Positions 34,665-44,431 of a DNA stretch of 64,000 nucleotides are shown here, piece after piece (the first letter of the stretch is position 1; the number at the start of each line of letters is the position of its first letter). Origin of the DNA: UBA1447 sp964627535 (lineage in GTDB: Bacteria > Bacillota > Clostridia > Oscillospirales > Acutalibacteraceae); contig CAZVJW010000017.1 of assembly GCA_964627535.1 (NCBI GenBank), positions 10,128 to 74,127 of the forward strand. The letters are read 5' to 3'. The position numbers and the translations under genes were made by a program. A model generated the notes under the pieces. It was given only the letters and a program-made list of their open reading frames with translations. It was not told the DNA's origin and did no database searches.

Positions 34665-35387
34665 TTGAACATTACTGTCGAACCCGATTATGAAGGAGTT
34701 TCGCTGAAGGCTGCAAAAGCAGTCGCCGACTATATCAATATCCACCCGGAGGCGCTTCTTTGTTTTGCCGCGGGAGACACACCGTTGGGTATGTTTAAAA
34801 ACCTGATTGAAATGCAAAGAAGAAAGGAAGTTAACCTCACATCCGTTTTTTATGCTGAGCTGGATGAGTGGCAGGGGCTGGGTTATCGTGACAAAGGATC
34901 CTGCCGGCAGGTGATGGCCGACAATTATTATCTGCCCGCCGGTATTCCGGAAAAGCGGATAAATATTTTTGACGGTTTGGATAATGAAACCGGCGCGCAG
35001 TGCCGTAAAATGGAAAGATGGATAAAACTGCACGGCGGTATCGGTCTTGCGGTCTTGGGTATTGGGTTAAACGGGCATATCGGTTTTAATGAACCGAATT
35101 CGCCCGAAACAAAAGGCTGTTTTAACGTACAGCTCGATGAGGTTACCAAAGCGGTGAGCAAAAAATATTTCGGCAGAAAGATGTCTGTTGAAAGAGGCAT
35201 AACAATAGGCTGGAGCACTCTTAAGGATTCAGAACAACTGATATTGCTTGCCTCGGGTGAAAAAAAGGCTCATATTTTAAAAACCGCTTTTAACGGTAAA
35301 AAAGACCCTGTGATTCCGGCGTCTCTTTTGCAGGACCATTCGGACCTGACAGTGATTATTGATAAAAATGCCGCAATAGAAATTTAA
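34665..35387 (+). CDS. nagB: Glucosamine-6-phosphate deaminase family
   Basis: 240 residues from TTG 34665 after AAAGGA. Motifs: LCFAAGDTPLGMFKNLIE, FYAELDEWQGLGYRDKGSCRQ, and the active-site stretch LGIGLNGHIGFNEPNSP, matching the Bacillus-type NagB (Asn where the E. coli enzyme has Asp). It converts glucosamine 6-phosphate to fructose 6-phosphate and ammonia. Residue changes around CFNVQLDEVTK do not clearly depart from the family. The gene precedes the GH4 enzyme by 18 bases and probably shares a transcript. Confidence 0.85.
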   Translation: MNITVEPDYEGVSLKAAKAVADYINIHPEALLCFAAGDTPLGMFKNLIEMQRRKEVNLTSVFYAELDEWQGLGYRDKGSCRQVMADNYYLPAGIPEKRINIFDGLDNETGAQCRKMERWIKLHGGIGLAVLGIGLNGHIGFNEPNSPETKGCFNVQLDEVTKAVSKKYFGRKMSVERGITIGWSTLKDSEQLILLASGEKKAHILKTAFNGKKDPVIPASLLQDHSDLTVIIDKNAAIEI

Positions 35388-35405
35388 AATTTAAGGAGGA
35401 TTCAT

Positions 35406-36680
35406 ATGAGAACACCAAAAGTTGTTTTTATCGGAGCAGGCAGTATGTCTTTCGGCGTACCGACTTTTAAGGACATTTTTTCAAAAAAGAGGATGGCGGG
35501 CGCGCATCTTTGCCTTGTTGACATTGATGAGGAAAATCTTGACCGGATGTTTGCTTTGGCAAACAAGATGAACGAGGTTAGCGGACAAAATATAACGATT
35601 GAAAAAACCACACAGCGCCGGGATGTTTTGGCAGGAGCGGATTTTGTTATCAGCAGCCTCGCGATTGAGCGCTGCGACCTTTGGAAACAGGATTTTGCCA
35701 TCCCTAAAAAATACGGCGTCCGGCATACCATGGGGGAAAACGGGGGTGCGGGAGCCCTTTATTTTACGATGCGCACCTTACCGCTTGTCCTTGAAATTGT
35801 TCACGATATGGAGGAGCTTTGCCCCGAAGCATGGTTCTTAAACTTTTCAAATCCGGAAACAAGGCTTGTTCTCGGCGTTAACAAATACTCAAAAATCAAA
35901 TGTATAGGCCTTTGCCACGGCATCTATATGGCGCGTTATTCGATTGCGAATATCCTCGGTAGGGACTCCGAATCCATCGAAGTTTTCGGCGCCGGCATGA
36001 ACCATTTTCAATGGATTACAGCCGTGCGGGACAAGGCAACAGGCGAGGACTTATACCCGGAATTTTTGGAAAAAGAAAAGGATTTTGACCCCGAATTCAA
36101 CCCGTATTCCAGAAAGCTGCTTCATTATTTCGGCCTTTTCCCAACCTGTTCCGATGATCATTTGGGCGAATATCAGGCATACGGGTATGAGGCGGGAGAG
36201 GAAGGGTATAACTTTGAAGGCGATGCCGCGAACAGAGTGCACATGAAAAATGAAATTGCGAAAGTAATCGATGGCAGCAAGGACGCAAGGGAATGGCTCA
36301 AACCATCGGGCGAACACGCTGTTGATACGGTTGTTTCGATTTTCTATAACGAGAAACTGTATCTTCCTGCCGCAATTGTTTATAACGGCGGAGCGATTCC
36401 GCAGCTTCCGGATGATGTTGCGGTGGAAATTCCCGTAACGGTTGACGGTGCAGGGGTTCATAAAACGATTATCGAAAATCTGCCGGAGGGAGTAGTCGGT
36501 ATGCTAAGTATGCAGGTGTCGCCTCAGCGGCTTTCGGTCCTCGCGGCGGCAAAAGGCTCCAAAGAGATTGCTCTTCAGGCGCTTTTGTGCGAGCCGACAA
36601 TTAACAGCACCTATGCAGCCGAAAAGATCAATGACGAGCTTTTTAAAATTAATAAAAAATATATTAGAAGTTTAATGTGA
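35406..36680 (+). CDS. Glycoside hydrolase family 4 enzyme (NAD- and metal-dependent)
   Basis: 424 residues, AAGGAGG six bases upstream. The Rossmann start is KVVFIGAGSMSFGVPTFKDIF; then NFSNPETRLVLG and the metal-binding motif as Cys-His-Gly (IGLCHGIYMARY), and GAGMNHFQWI. GH4 enzymes cleave glycosides by oxidation at C3 with NAD and Mn2+. The CHG form, rather than CHS, occurs in the alpha-galacturonidase (LplD-like) branch; that suggests an acidic sugar but does not prove it. A polygalacturonase gene 6 kb downstream fits. Confidence 0.9.
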   Translation: MRTPKVVFIGAGSMSFGVPTFKDIFSKKRMAGAHLCLVDIDEENLDRMFALANKMNEVSGQNITIEKTTQRRDVLAGADFVISSLAIERCDLWKQDFAIPKKYGVRHTMGENGGAGALYFTMRTLPLVLEIVHDMEELCPEAWFLNFSNPETRLVLGVNKYSKIKCIGLCHGIYMARYSIANILGRDSESIEVFGAGMNHFQWITAVRDKATGEDLYPEFLEKEKDFDPEFNPYSRKLLHYFGLFPTCSDDHLGEYQAYGYEAGEEGYNFEGDAANRVHMKNEIAKVIDGSKDAREWLKPSGEHAVDTVVSIFYNEKLYLPAAIVYNGGAIPQLPDDVAVEIPVTVDGAGVHKTIIENLPEGVVGMLSMQVSPQRLSVLAAAKGSKEIALQALLCEPTINSTYAAEKINDELFKINKKYIRSLM

Positions 36681-36736
36681 ATTTATATTTGTGTGATGCC
36701 GGATGAAATATACAGTTAGAATGAAAGGCGGGCAAC

Positions 36737-37294
36737 ATGAAAAACTATATTAGATGCAAGGTTTGCGGCTTTATAGGCGAAGAAGGGGAGATAAAAGATG
36801 TTTGCCCCGCCTGCGGTGTGCCGAAAACGGCATTCGAAAACTATAAATATAACATCAGCGAAAAGCGCATGGCGGTGCTCGGCTTTCATCTTCATCCGAT
36901 TCTTGTCCATTTTCCTCAAAGCATCGCTTTTCTCTCGCTTATTTTTATTATCATTGCCTTCGCGGCAAAAGGAACGCTTAGTGCCAACATGATAACGATT
37001 GAAAAGCTGTTATCCATTCTTCTGCCGGTTTCGGTAATCATCGCTTTTGCAGCCGGTTTATTTGATGCAAAGACACGTTTTAAAAAGAAATTCGGCCCGC
37101 GTCTCAAGCAAAAAATTATCATCGGCGCCGTGTTTTTCGCTGCATCCGCTGCGCTGGCTGTCATGATTAACGCTGAGGCTTTCGGTATCGGCGGCAAAAT
37201 AATTATTATAATCCTCAGCATCATCTGTTTCGGATGCAGCGGCTTGCTGGGCAAACTCGGCGGGACATTGCTGGAAGCAAAGCTGCCCGGTTAA
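36737..37294 (+). CDS. Rubredoxin-like domain fused to DUF2231-type membrane domain
   Basis: 185 residues. Residues 5-30 carry two Cys pairs (CKVCGF and CPACGVPKTAF), a rubredoxin-type iron site of the short form. After HLHPILVHFPQSIAF, the DUF2231 motif with conserved histidines, there are four membrane helices. The rubredoxin part should be cytoplasmic. Members of DUF2231 may bind haem through these histidines; that is inferred. Thirty bases separate it from a molybdopterin lipoprotein gene, so a redox pairing is likely. Confidence 0.85.
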   Translation: MKNYIRCKVCGFIGEEGEIKDVCPACGVPKTAFENYKYNISEKRMAVLGFHLHPILVHFPQSIAFLSLIFIIIAFAAKGTLSANMITIEKLLSILLPVSVIIAFAAGLFDAKTRFKKKFGPRLKQKIIIGAVFFAASAALAVMINAEAFGIGGKIIIIILSIICFGCSGLLGKLGGTLLEAKLPG

Positions 37295-37324
37295 CAAATG
37301 CAATAGTGTGTGAAAGGAGCAAAA

Positions 37325-37984
37325 ATGATAAAACAGTTTCTTTGTCTTGGTCTGTGTGTCTTACTCACCCTGAGCCTTTTTGGCTGCGCGATCGGCAGCG
37401 AGGGCAGCAACGAGTCCCTGAGCAGCCTGGCAGCGGCGGAGATTAAGGAATATAACGGCGCAAAGTTAGGCTCCATTGAGGATTTCCGGGAGAATTCCAT
37501 AAAAGGTCCCCAATATGTTGACATATCAACTTATAAGCTGACGGTTGACGGGCTGGTTGAAAAACCGGATTCGTACACCTATGATGAAGTGCTGGCCAAC
37601 CCGAAATACACCAAGGTTGTCACACTCTACTGCGTGGAGGGCTGGGACGTCACCATTCTGTGGGAGGGTGTTTTGCTTAAAGAACTGCTTGACAAGTCGA
37701 TTGTATCAGGCAACGCGAACACTGTTATTTTCCACTCGGTGGACGGTTATACAACATCTCTGCCATTGCAGACTATCCTGGATAAAAACATGATACTGGC
37801 CTATAAAATGAACGATGTCGTGCTGCCGCCCGAAAGAGGTTACCCATTCCAACTCGTTGCAGAAGATAAATTGGGTTACAAGTGGGCAAAGTGGATTGAC
37901 AGAATTGAATTGTCGGATAACATTAACTTCAAAGGGTATTGGGAACAACGCGGATATGATAACGATGCTGAAACACAAAGCTGA
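37325..37984 (+). CDS. Molybdopterin-dependent oxidoreductase (sulfite-oxidase fold) lipoprotein
   Basis: 219 residues from ATG 37325 after AAAGGAG. The signal peptide ends in the lipobox LFGC. The folded domain is PF00174-like: YKLTVDGLVEKPDSYTYDEVLANP, the Mo-ligand Cys in TLYCVEGW, WEGVLLKELLD, VFHSVDGYTTSLPLQ, and RGYPFQLVAEDKLGYKWAKWIDRIEL. It would carry mono-pyranopterin Mo outside the membrane. There is no twin-arginine signal, which is unusual for this fold because it is normally exported folded. Partner candidate: the membrane protein upstream. Confidence 0.88.
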   Translation: MIKQFLCLGLCVLLTLSLFGCAIGSEGSNESLSSLAAAEIKEYNGAKLGSIEDFRENSIKGPQYVDISTYKLTVDGLVEKPDSYTYDEVLANPKYTKVVTLYCVEGWDVTILWEGVLLKELLDKSIVSGNANTVIFHSVDGYTTSLPLQTILDKNMILAYKMNDVVLPPERGYPFQLVAEDKLGYKWAKWIDRIELSDNINFKGYWEQRGYDNDAETQS

Positions 37985-38064
37985 TTTCAAGTTTGAAATG
38001 AAAACATAAGTCAAGGATGTATCAGATATTTATAAAGAGCGTAAATTAAACTTTTCTATGCCGG

Positions 38065-38093
38065 TTGCAAATACAACCGTTTTCATGTAATCT
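38065..38093 (+). promoter_or_regulatory. Possible promoter of the DUF1576 gene
   Basis: TTGCAA (38065-38070), 17 bp, TAATCT (38088-38093), 48 bases before the GTG start. Confidence 0.45.
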
Positions 38094-38140
38094 AATAATC
38101 ATAAACAATTGTTGGCATCTTGTTTTAATTTAATAGGAGT

Positions 38141-39547
38141 GTGACGCGTCTGAAAGAGTTCGAAAACAGTAAGCACGCCAAATTCCACAGCAGATTTGCT
38201 TATTTGCGAGCATCCCGACTATCGGAAAATACCGAGGATTTGAATCCGGCCGGGAACCCTTTGCCGCAGTTTGAGCCGGTTGCGGTACCGGAAAGGGTTA
38301 AGGTTTGTTTCCTGGTGCTTTTTGGACTGGTGTTGATTGCGCTCGCGTTTTGCTTCAACACGCCCGGTGAATTGTGGGCCGGCAGTATTAAAATTTTGAC
38401 TTCCCCCGCGAACCTGCTGACAGACTATATAGAATTAACAAATATTGGCTCAACCCTGCTCAATGCCGGGTTGATGACTTTGCTGAGTGTTGGCACAATA
38501 AAAAGAGCCCGCTCCGAAGTGACCGGTGTTCTTGCTGCTGGCGTATTCACCGTCACCGGATTTTCATTTTTCGGAAAGAATTTATTGAATTCAATTCCGA
38601 TTGTTTTGGGCGTTATCCTCTTTTCAAAGATATCGCAAACACCTTTTAAAAAGAACCTGCCTCAAGCGATATTCGGCACTGCTTTGGGACCTTTAGTCAG
38701 CGAAATCACTTTTAACCTGGGGCTGCCTGTCATCCCTGCTGTTATCCTTGGTTTTGCCGCGGGTGTTTTTGTTGGGCTTGTTTTGCATCCGCTATCGAGC
38801 CATTTGAGAAGCTTTCATATGGGGTTTAACCTATACAATGTCGGTTTTTCCACCGGCATTATCGGCATGGTGTTTTTGGCGGTTCTCAGGAGCATGGGGG
38901 TTGAGGTTCTGCCGGTGTCGATTCTTTCCTCCGGCAACAACAAGCCGCTGTCAATCATACTGTTTTCAATTTTTGCTGTTGTGTTCATAACAGGGTTTTT
39001 ATATAACAAGCGGAGTTTTCGCGGATATACGCAAATCCTGTCGATTCCCGGCAAACACGGCACAGACCTTTTTGAATCCGCGGGATTCGGGATATCACTC
39101 ATAAATATGTCCCTGTTGGGGAGTTTGATGACAGCCTATGTACTGGTGATAAAAGGTGAAATTAACGGGCCGGTTATCGGCGGAATTTTTACAGTTGCCG
39201 GCTTTGGGGCGGCAGGTAAAAACATGAAAAATGTTTTACCTGTCATATGCGGGGTATTCATCGCCAATCTTTTCAACATCCATGAAACTTCATCAACCAT
39301 CGGGATTTTAGCGGCGCTTTTCGGCACCACGCTCGCACCTATAGCGGGTTATTACGGCGCGGGATGGGGCGTTTTAGCCGGTTTTCTCCACATGGCAATC
39401 ACCATGAATATCAGTTATCTGCACGGAGGAATGAATCTCTACAACAACGGATTTTCGGGCGGCTTTGTAGCCGCTGCACTTGTGCCGTTGATTAACTCGT
39501 ATATTGAAATTAGGGACACCCGGAAAAGCAAAGCGGAAAAGAAATGA
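38141..39547 (+). CDS. DUF1576 multi-pass membrane protein
   Basis: 468 residues from GTG 38141; AGGAG lies only one base away, so an alternative CTG nine bases on is possible. A cytosolic N-terminus of about 60 residues precedes some ten membrane helices. Two repeated halves show matching motifs (MGFNLYNVGFSTGI and GGMNLYNNGFSGGFVAAALVP), and KNLLNSIPIVLG parallels KNMKNVLPVICG, so the protein is an internal duplication. Such architecture suggests a transporter or channel; the family has no known function. Confidence 0.88.
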   Translation: MTRLKEFENSKHAKFHSRFAYLRASRLSENTEDLNPAGNPLPQFEPVAVPERVKVCFLVLFGLVLIALAFCFNTPGELWAGSIKILTSPANLLTDYIELTNIGSTLLNAGLMTLLSVGTIKRARSEVTGVLAAGVFTVTGFSFFGKNLLNSIPIVLGVILFSKISQTPFKKNLPQAIFGTALGPLVSEITFNLGLPVIPAVILGFAAGVFVGLVLHPLSSHLRSFHMGFNLYNVGFSTGIIGMVFLAVLRSMGVEVLPVSILSSGNNKPLSIILFSIFAVVFITGFLYNKRSFRGYTQILSIPGKHGTDLFESAGFGISLINMSLLGSLMTAYVLVIKGEINGPVIGGIFTVAGFGAAGKNMKNVLPVICGVFIANLFNIHETSSTIGILAALFGTTLAPIAGYYGAGWGVLAGFLHMAITMNISYLHGGMNLYNNGFSGGFVAAALVPLINSYIEIRDTRKSKAEKK

Positions 39548-39593
39548 CGGCGTTCGCCTGTTTGCCGGCGTCTTAACAGAAAGGATGATTCTT

Positions 39594-40517
39594 ATGCGGC
39601 CGGAACCGATGTGGGCATATCTGTTACATTTGGGTTTTAATATGTGGAATGATGTCGAATGGTATGCCGAGTACACCAAGGCAAGCGATAAACTGCGCTG
39701 CGATTTGGAATTATGGGATGAGCTCGTGCCGTTCATGGCAAGATCAGGGATAAACACCTGCGTGATAGACCTCGGCGAAGGCGTGCAATATCAAAGCCAT
39801 CCGGAGCTTGCCGTAAAGGGCTCATGGAGCGTTGACTTCTTGAAAAAGAAGCTTGATGAAATGAGGGTTGCGGGCATAACGCCAATTCCGAAGCTTAATT
39901 TTTCCGCTTCTCATGATGAATGGATGGGCGAATATTCACGCGCTTTGTCAACACATTGGTATTATGACTTCTGCAGTGATATAATCAACGAGGTCATTGA
40001 AATCTTTGATCGTCCGCCGCTTTTTCACATCGGCATGGATGAGGAGAACTTCGGCAATCAAAAGGATTACAGCTATGTTGCAATCCGTTAAAACGACCTG
40101 TTGTGGCACGACTTTTATCACCTTGTTGACCTTGTGGAGAAAAACGGTGCGCGTGCTTGGATTTGGTCGGATTATATGTGGGAACATACCGAACTGTTCT
40201 TGCGTAAAATGCCAAAATCCGTACTGCAGAGCAACTGGTATTACGGACGGTTTTCTGCCTGGGATGTTGAAAACATGGGCATAAAAAGCTATAGGATTTT
40301 AGAAGAAAACGGTTATGACCAGGTGCCGGCAGGTTCAAATTGGGACTGCAGCGAAAACTTTGGCAAAACGGTTGAATACTGCAAAAACATCGTCGCGCCC
40401 GAAAGGTTAAAAGGCTTTTTGCAGGCACCTTGGAAGCCTACACTAAAAGACAGAAAATACAGGCACTTTGAAGCCGCGGATTTAATTGCCCAAGCGAAAC
40501 GGGATTTTTATAGATAA
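39594..40517 (+). pseudogene. GH20-like glycosidase-fold gene with one in-frame stop
   Basis: A single frame from ATG 39594 (AAAGGATGA upstream) continues to 40517 apart from TAA at 40089-40091, between VAIR and NDLLWHDFYHL. A C-to-T change in a Gln codon (CAA) explains it. The full product would be 307 residues: a TIM-barrel protein with LFHIGMDEENFG, close to the GH20 catalytic His-x-Gly-x-Asp-Glu pattern. Both parts remain intact otherwise, so the stop is recent, readable, or an error. A fragment of a paralogue lies at 30333-30624. Confidence 0.8.
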
Positions 40518-40555
40518 AGAAAGAATGAACGTGCATATATATAAGGAGAATAGTT

Positions 40556-42688
40556 ATGCCGGCAGCAGAAAACAGAATTGAAAGATTAAGACGGCACGCT
40601 TTAGCCTGCAAACCCGAAAGAACACAGTGGCAATACCTTTATGCGAAAGGCTTCCTTGAAAGCGCGAAAAAAGAAAGCGCCACCTGCTGCCGGTTTGCTT
40701 GGGCGACGGGATTCATGCTTGAAAACGCTCAGCCGGTCATTGACGAAAATGAGCTTGTTGTCGGGAAAATGTCCTCAAGGGGATTGACGGAAGACGAGCA
40801 AAAAGAGTGGGAAAACCTGAAAAAATATTCACTGCCTTCAAGGCCGCGTTTTGGCGGACAAGCTTCGCATATGGCGGTGGATTATGACCTGCTGCTTTCA
40901 ATGGGTGCCGAGGGAATTATCGCGGATGCGCAAGCGCATATGTCTGAATTGGATCTTTCCGTTCCGGAGAATTTGGAGAAGAATGATTTTTACACTTCTT
41001 GTATTATTGCGTTGAACGGCCTTTGCAAATGCGCGGATAAATACGCGGACTATGCGCTTGAATTGGCGGGGAAATGCCCCGATGATAAACGAAAAAAGGA
41101 ACTCGTAAAAATTGCCGAAATATGCAAAAATGTACCTAAAAAGCCCGCAAAATCCTTTTATGAAGCGGTGCAATCGGCAAGCTTTTTAACCTTTTGTTTG
41201 TCGGGTCCCGATGTAATGCTGTACCAGCTTGGCAGGCCGGACAGATACCTTCTGAAGTATTACAAAAATGATATTGAAAATAATAGGATAACTCAGGAAT
41301 TTGCGCAGGAACTGATAGACTGCCTGGGACTTTTATATAACGAATATATCCCCGGCGGGCTGGCTGTCGGCTATATGGTAGGCGGCAGAGACGAAAACGG
41401 CGTAAATATTGCGAACAGTCTGACATATATGTTTGTTGAAAGTATCGGACATGTTCGAATGATTTATCCTGGCGTCGGTCTTTGCATTAATGATGATACA
41501 CCGGACGATTTGCTGGAGCTTTCCTGCGATATGCTGGGGAAGGGGTATTCGCATCCCGCCCTTTTCAACGACGATGTTATCATTAAAGGGCTTCAATATT
41601 ACGGATTGCCTTTCGGCGAAGCCTGCAATTACATCCACAGCACCTGCGTGGAGATAACGCCTGTTGCCTCTTCGGCTACTTGGGTGGCAAGTCCGTATAC
41701 CAACCTTGTTCAATTGCTGCTTGACACGGTAGGCATTAAACCGGAAAACAGTGTTTGCGTTAACTTCGATACATTTGGCGATCTTAAAAAAGCATTTTTT
41801 GAAAATTTGTCCGAAGTCATCAAAAACAATCTCATTGAACAGAATACACTTCAAATCGAGCGTACAAAACATTGTTATAATCCGCTGCTTTCGTGTTTCG
41901 TCAATGACTGCATGAAAAAAGGGGAGGATATTGAATCGGGCGGTGCGAGGTATAATTGGATTATGCCGTCCTTCGTCGGAGTCGGAAATGTAGCCGACTC
42001 TTTCGGCGTTATCAACGAAATGGTCTATAAACGCAAAGAGTTATCGCTTCCCGAACTGGCAGAGATTTTGGAAAATAATTTCAAAGGTTACGAGGATAAA
42101 AAGCAGTTATTCCAAAACCGCGTTGACAAATACGGAAATGACCTTGACGATGCAGACTCGTATGTTGCTGAAATAACAGGTTGGATTGCGGAAGAATGCA
42201 AAAAATACTCTACTTATCGCAAGGGTAAATTAGTGCCGAGCCTTTTTTGCTGGGTGATGCATAATGAATTCGGCAAGAACACCATGGCTTCTCCCGACGG
42301 GAGAGCCGAAGGATTTCCTTTAGGTGACGGGTCGGGGCCGGCACAGGGCAGGGAAAAAAACGGCCCGACAGCATCGATTTTGTCAAGCACAAAATGGGAC
42401 CATTATCCTTTCATCGGCGGTATAGCGGTCAATATGAAATTTTCAAAAACAATGTTCAATGCCGAATCCAAAAAGAAACTGATGGCTTTGATAAAGACCT
42501 TTATGAAGAGAAACGGCTTTGAAATGCAGATAAACGCGGTGGACAGAGATGTGCTGTTAAAGGCTGTCGAAACGCCGGAGCTTTACGGAGATTTAATCGT
42601 GCGCGTCGGCGGCTACAGCGATTTCTTTGTAAGGCTATCCCCGTCGATGCAGGCGGAAGTCATTGAAAGAACAGGGCATATAATTTAG
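40556..42688 (+). CDS. Glycyl radical enzyme (pyruvate formate-lyase-like)
   Basis: 710 residues, AAGGAG upstream. The PFL-like domain spans most of the protein; the catalytic thiyl Cys lies in HSTCVEITPVASSA, the Cys-Val-Glu form that also occurs in glycyl radical dehydratases and lyases. The glycyl radical loop near the C-terminus is VRVGGYSDFFVRLSPSMQAEVIERTGHI, with the Gly in the usual spot. It needs a radical SAM activase, and none of the activase type is encoded in this window. The reaction cannot be assigned; strict anaerobic metabolism of a sugar-derived alcohol or acid is likely given the glycosidase neighbours. Confidence 0.9.
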   Translation: MPAAENRIERLRRHALACKPERTQWQYLYAKGFLESAKKESATCCRFAWATGFMLENAQPVIDENELVVGKMSSRGLTEDEQKEWENLKKYSLPSRPRFGGQASHMAVDYDLLLSMGAEGIIADAQAHMSELDLSVPENLEKNDFYTSCIIALNGLCKCADKYADYALELAGKCPDDKRKKELVKIAEICKNVPKKPAKSFYEAVQSASFLTFCLSGPDVMLYQLGRPDRYLLKYYKNDIENNRITQEFAQELIDCLGLLYNEYIPGGLAVGYMVGGRDENGVNIANSLTYMFVESIGHVRMIYPGVGLCINDDTPDDLLELSCDMLGKGYSHPALFNDDVIIKGLQYYGLPFGEACNYIHSTCVEITPVASSATWVASPYTNLVQLLLDTVGIKPENSVCVNFDTFGDLKKAFFENLSEVIKNNLIEQNTLQIERTKHCYNPLLSCFVNDCMKKGEDIESGGARYNWIMPSFVGVGNVADSFGVINEMVYKRKELSLPELAEILENNFKGYEDKKQLFQNRVDKYGNDLDDADSYVAEITGWIAEECKKYSTYRKGKLVPSLFCWVMHNEFGKNTMASPDGRAEGFPLGDGSGPAQGREKNGPTASILSSTKWDHYPFIGGIAVNMKFSKTMFNAESKKKLMALIKTFMKRNGFEMQINAVDRDVLLKAVETPELYGDLIVRVGGYSDFFVRLSPSMQAEVIERTGHII

Positions 42689-42857
42689 TTGGTCATTATA
42701 AACCCCATTTTGCAGGCATTAATTTTATTTTTATATCCATGTAGGAATCAAAAAAGCAATTACGCTAATTGTGAACAGCAGCACGAGGGCAGGAGATATG
42801 CTTTATATCTTGAGGTTTTATGTATTGTTCAACAATTAAGAAAGACAGGAGATTTTT

Positions 42858-44375
42858 ATGTTTTCATTTGTCATTAAAACGTTCAGTTATGCTCTTACCC
42901 TTTGCCTTACGGTGATTAGTGCGGTACAGAATGAATATTATAAAAAGAATATAAATGATGAAGTCTTCCCCGAAGTGTATGAAGGTGATTTTTATAAAAA
43001 CATTCCGTATGAAAAATATCTGAACTATGATGACAATCAGCAGGGCGTAGTTTACGATGTCAGAGATTTTGGGGCAGTACCGAATGACGATTCGATTTTA
43101 AATCATGTCGCAATAAATAATACAATCAATTTCTGTTCTCAGAACGGCGGCGGAACGGTTTTTGTGGACGGCGGAAGTTATCGTGTCGGCTCGATTGCCA
43201 TGAAAAGCAACGTTTCGCTTAAAATAGCGAAGGACTCCTCCCTTGTCGCATCCCGCACCGGTACAGATATGAACTTAGGCTGTGTTATATCCGGAATAGG
43301 CTGTGAAAATATAAAAATAACCGGACCGGGGAAAATTTGCGGCGAAGGCAATTACTATTCCCGTAAACCTTTTGAAAAACCTCTGTTAACCGCACCGGTG
43401 TTTTCCGATCTTGCCGTGTTGGGTTCAGAATATTCAAACCGGGTTCGTGACGGCCACTCAAGCAGATATGGCGGAATCGCAGTCTTTTCCGGATGTACAG
43501 GGGTAACGATTGAGAATGTCGTTTTTGAAAATTCCGCTCACTGGACATTAAAATTGGAGAATTGCATTGAAGTTACGGTTAACAAGTTTATTGTGAATAA
43601 CAACAGACATATTGAGAATACTGACGGGATAGATGTTTTATACAGCAGGAATGTCGAAATAGGCAACACATTCATCAGTACAGGTGATGACGGAATAGTT
43701 TTGAAAAACTGGTCAGCCGATAAAACTGTCGAAAATGTTCATGTATATAACTGTGAGGTGATGTCCTGTACAAATTCATTTAAAATCGGCACCGAAACAA
43801 GAGGAGACATAAAAAATATTTTGGTTGAAAATTGCTCGTTTTTTATGCGCGAAATCTATCCCGGCACCGGCACGGGTATTGCGGTTGAATCCACGGATGG
43901 GACCAAACTGACTGATATTAAGGTTCGCAATATAACGATGGACAGGGTTGCATGCCCTTTGTTTATACGCCTTGGCAACCGTAACAGATACCCTGATGCC
44001 TCTTCCGACTTTTCGGGAACGATAAACGGAGTAACCATTGAAAATATAACCGCAACGAATGTAGAACGCTCCGCAATAATTACCGGAGTGAAAAACAAGG
44101 ATAAAGGAACAAATTACGTTAAAAATGTCACACTCAGAAACTTTTCGTTAACCTATACTGCCGCGTCAAAAGAATCCCCGCTGTACATGACTTATCTCCC
44201 GGAATATGAAGATGCATACCCCGACAGCGGACGCTTTTTCAACCTGTCCGCATACGGAATTTGGGCGAGACATACAGACGGATTAAAAACCGAGAACTTT
44301 ATTGTACAGCCCCCGGCAGGCTCAAGAAAACGGGAATATGTTTTCTTTGATGTTTTGAACTTCTCTGCAGAATGA
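42858..44375 (+). CDS. GH28 polygalacturonase-family protein
   Basis: 505 residues; a hydrophobic stretch near the N-terminus (SYALTLCLTVISAV) may be a short signal or membrane anchor. The domain starts VYDVRDFGAVPNDDSILNHVAINNTINFC, the common GH28 opening; active-site features include ENTDGIDV and STGDDGIVLK with the paired Asp, in a right-handed beta-helix of repeated strands (NVEIGNTFI, TVENVHVYNCEVMSC). Family members cleave polygalacturonate or related uronates. The GHG and RIK segments are not seen in typical form, so specificity may differ. Confidence 0.88.
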   Translation: MFSFVIKTFSYALTLCLTVISAVQNEYYKKNINDEVFPEVYEGDFYKNIPYEKYLNYDDNQQGVVYDVRDFGAVPNDDSILNHVAINNTINFCSQNGGGTVFVDGGSYRVGSIAMKSNVSLKIAKDSSLVASRTGTDMNLGCVISGIGCENIKITGPGKICGEGNYYSRKPFEKPLLTAPVFSDLAVLGSEYSNRVRDGHSSRYGGIAVFSGCTGVTIENVVFENSAHWTLKLENCIEVTVNKFIVNNNRHIENTDGIDVLYSRNVEIGNTFISTGDDGIVLKNWSADKTVENVHVYNCEVMSCTNSFKIGTETRGDIKNILVENCSFFMREIYPGTGTGIAVESTDGTKLTDIKVRNITMDRVACPLFIRLGNRNRYPDASSDFSGTINGVTIENITATNVERSAIITGVKNKDKGTNYVKNVTLRNFSLTYTAASKESPLYMTYLPEYEDAYPDSGRFFNLSAYGIWARHTDGLKTENFIVQPPAGSRKREYVFFDVLNFSAE

Positions 44376-44431
44376 AATTAATAATAAACCGGGGTATATT
44401 TATTCAGGAAGAACATAATAAATCTGTTTCA

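Noticed and set aside
42689..42877. 62-codon frame between the glycyl radical enzyme and GH28 genes
   Set aside because: It overlaps the GH28 start, has no binding site and no family resemblance.
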